This document shows, piece after piece, positions 62,299 through 64,000 of a DNA stretch of 64,000 bases (position 1 is its first letter; the number at the start of each line of letters is the position of its first letter). Below the pieces are notes generated by a model. The model worked only from the letters and a program-made list of their open reading frames with translations, was not told the origin of the DNA and ran no database searches. The translations under genes and the position numbers were made by a program. Source of the DNA: Candidatus Hydrothermarchaeum profundi (GTDB lineage: Archaea > Hydrothermarchaeota > Hydrothermarchaeia > Hydrothermarchaeales > Hydrothermarchaeaceae); NCBI GenBank assembly GCA_002011125.2, contig MTMF02000009.1, positions 1,022,989 to 1,086,988 of the forward strand, read 5' to 3'.

Positions 62299-64000
62299 TT
62301 ATGAGAGTTCCTTTATCTTTTCCTCGATTTTTCGTAGCTTTTCCTGGTTTTTCTTTCTTAATTCAGTATAGGTCTTTCTTGATATCATGCCACTGCTATG
62401 TTGCTTCTTTAGGGTTTCTAACAGCTTCTTTATTCTCTCCTTTTCCCTTCTAAGTTCTATAAGCTCATCAGACATTTTTGGCGGGACATTCTGTGGTATA
62501 GTTGTAGAGGGCTTAGATTTTTTAGCAGGCTTCTGTTCAACTTTTCTAGGAGGACCTATCCGCATAGCAGTTTTCTCCGCAAAACTTTCAAATTTCTTGT
62601 ACCACTTCATGCCGAAGTATACAACGAGACCTATTGTGAGGATAAAGAAAAACGCAGTAATGCCAATCCACATGTATGGAGTCTCGGGAGTAGGAGTAGG
62701 CGTCTCTGTAGGAACAACTTTGACTACTTCTACAGGAGTAGCTTTATCGAGAATACTGTTAACCTGATCTATATATTTTAAGCATCTCTCTATAGATTCT
62801 AGTACTTTGGGATACTCGCCATTTTTCAGATACTCCTCCGCATTGAAAATTTCATTCGCAGCTTTATCTAGTAAATCTAAGGAGTTAGAAACATTTTTTC
62901 CCTCGCTTATTGCTTTGAATACTCTCCTCTCAACTGTTCTTAATCTTTCATTGGCAGCATCTATTTCAAATTCAAAAAGTTCCTGCTTTGAGTCAAAAAT
63001 ACGCAGAATAATATCCTTTTCATCTGTTGCTTCAGTTGAAACAACTTTAACGGTTAAAATTCTAGGACCTGGAGAAGCGTTTTGGGGAACCTTAATCTCT
63101 ATAAGGACATCAAATATATCTGCAGGAAGAAGTTCCGATGTTTGGTATTTTATCATCTCATACCAATCTTCAGGGATTCCGGTAAGACTAGCCTCAACCG
63201 AATGTAGGGTTTCAGTTCCAGAATTATTCACAGTGGCAACAAGATATACCCAGCCCCCTCTCTCTAATAAGATCTCTTCAGGATGAATATCTTCAATCTT
63301 GATTTCTGTTTTTTTGAGTATCTCCTCCTCTTCAGTAACTCCTCCACCACCGCCACCACCTATTATGGGTGGAGGCAATACTTCAGCAGCGCCTCCACTA
63401 ACAATCAAAGGGATCTCGGCAACGGCAGGTGGCTTCTCAGGGTCGTATATTACTGTTCCCCGTAGCGTATATTCCCCGGGATCTAACTCTACATTGGTGA
63501 AATTCCTCTCGAATCTAAGCTCTACTCCGGGTGGAGGATTTTTAACCGTCTCCGTATAACTATAAGACGTGCCTACGATTGTATAAGTAAGAGGCAGATC
63601 CTGGATATTCGGGTCTCCAAAATAAGTAAGCAAAATAGTGAAATCTGCATTATCTCCTTTATTTATTTCTATTTTACTCTCAGCAAACCTAATATCCGTT
63701 ACACCATATTTTATTCTGAATACTTCGATATCCCACGCCCTCATAGTACCTACCTTAACCTCAAGAAAAGCCAAATAAGAGTCGACTGCAGTATTACTCG
63801 GATTAAGGTCCTCGGTATACCTATATAAGCCGTCACTAACTTTTGTCATATTTCCGATCTCAAGCCTCCTCCACACATCATAGGTAGAATTCCTGATAAC
63901 TAAGGTTAAAGAATCAGGCTCAACTCCTAGACCCGTACCCGCGTCTAGTACTTGAACAGTTATTTCCATGGTTACATTTTCGGTTGTGCTTAGATAATAG
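62299..64000 (-). CDS. Large membrane-anchored extracellular protein (5' end outside window)
   Basis: The frame is open to the window edge, so the N-terminus is missing; the visible part is about 567 residues. It has several Ig/NEW3-like beta domains (VYLVATVNNSGTETLHSVEA, RILTVKVVSTEATDEKDIIL), a flexible linker with PPPIIGGGGGGGVTEEEE, a helical region, a C-terminal membrane span (PYMWIGITAFFFILTIGLVV) and a cytoplasmic coiled-coil tail (about the last 60 residues, rich in lysine and glutamate). It is probably a cell-surface protein. The ATG at 63969 is an internal candidate start only. Confidence 0.75.
   Translation of the reverse strand, partial: YYLSTTENVTMEITVQVLDAGTGLGVEPDSLTLVIRNSTYDVWRRLEIGNMTKVSDGLYRYTEDLNPSNTAVDSYLAFLEVKVGTMRAWDIEVFRIKYGVTDIRFAESKIEINKGDNADFTILLTYFGDPNIQDLPLTYTIVGTSYSYTETVKNPPPGVELRFERNFTNVELDPGEYTLRGTVIYDPEKPPAVAEIPLIVSGGAAEVLPPPIIGGGGGGGVTEEEEILKKTEIKIEDIHPEEILLERGGWVYLVATVNNSGTETLHSVEASLTGIPEDWYEMIKYQTSELLPADIFDVLIEIKVPQNASPGPRILTVKVVSTEATDEKDIILRIFDSKQELFEFEIDAANERLRTVERRVFKAISEGKNVSNSLDLLDKAANEIFNAEEYLKNGEYPKVLESIERCLKYIDQVNSILDKATPVEVVKVVPTETPTPTPETPYMWIGITAFFFILTIGLVVYFGMKWYKKFESFAEKTAMRIGPPRKVEQKPAKKSKPSTTIPQNVPPKMSDELIELRREKERIKKLLETLKKQHSSGMISRKTYTELRKKNQEKLRKIEEKIKELS

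Noticed and set aside
1-64000. CRISPR array or tandem repeat arrays
   Set aside because: No series of regularly spaced repeats was seen on either strand; the only long repeat is the 209-bp pair.

Overview
The window is archaeal and comes from a methanogen-type euryarchaeal lineage that makes c-type cytochromes. Archaeal markers are geranylgeranylglyceryl phosphate synthase, aRF1, aIF5A, class I lysyl-tRNA synthetase, SRP54, RpoF, L21e, L40e, thermosome, Nob1, Tsr3 and a GfcR-type regulator. Methanogenesis-associated genes are an MtxX homologue (marker protein 4), marker protein 11, MfnB (methanofuran synthesis) and an MtmB-family protein. Two CcmF haem-lyase genes and a large thiol-redox cluster indicate cytochrome c maturation. 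No mcr, mtr or cytochrome gene lies in the window, so class-level placement stays open. TAG ends at least a dozen genes, so it is an ordinary stop codon here.

Layout. 1-7561: plus-strand cytochrome c maturation and thiol-redox cluster (thioredoxin, CcmF, CcdA, DsbA-like, a CcmH-like/DUF1573 fusion, two more DUF1573 proteins, thioredoxin-CcdA fusion). 7591-9820: minus-strand set with a second CcdA, a thioredoxin and two winged-helix regulators. 9924-16142: tRNA-Cys, half-size TauE, TldD/TldE, radical SAM protein, LysRS. 16217-23315: UPF0016 transporter, CutA, site-2 protease, lipid enzymes, L40e, Tsr3, second CcmF, UMP kinase. 23406-31908: aRF1, ArgRS, MtxX, prenyl synthase, aminotransferase, M42 peptidase. 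31956-38058: DsrE-like protein and aldehyde ferredoxin oxidoreductase, convergent with a four-gene operon (MtmB homologue, marker protein 11, radical SAM enzyme, uncharacterised protein). 38180-44323: DUF429, GfcR, Nob1, NAD kinase, FBPase/IMPase, aIF5A with agmatinase, threonine dehydratase. 44386-52707: SRP54, the L21e-RpoF-DUF655-KsgA-PrmC cluster, a CDIN1-like nuclease, DUF488, radical SAM, thermosome. 52708-56096: HisA-like protein, MfnB, LarE, zinc-ribbon protein, FKBP lipoprotein, tRNA-Leu. 56097-59986: a low-density accessory region next to tRNA-Leu with one intact foreign-looking gene and several decayed ones. 59987-64000: HEAT-repeat protein, B12-type radical SAM protein, and a large surface protein running off the window.

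Most notable. (1) An MtmB homologue carries valine where methylamine methyltransferase has pyrrolysine, and it leads an operon with marker protein 11, a radical SAM enzyme and an uncharacterised protein. This is the best candidate for an undescribed system. (2) The maturation cluster has unusual fusions: an NrfJ-like OB domain inside a CcmF loop, and a CcmH-like domain joined to DUF1573. (3) A 209-bp perfect repeat lies in two neighbouring DUF1573 genes. (4) Two genes appear to need rare start codons (CTG and ATT). Family assignments come from recognising motifs by eye; no database search was run.
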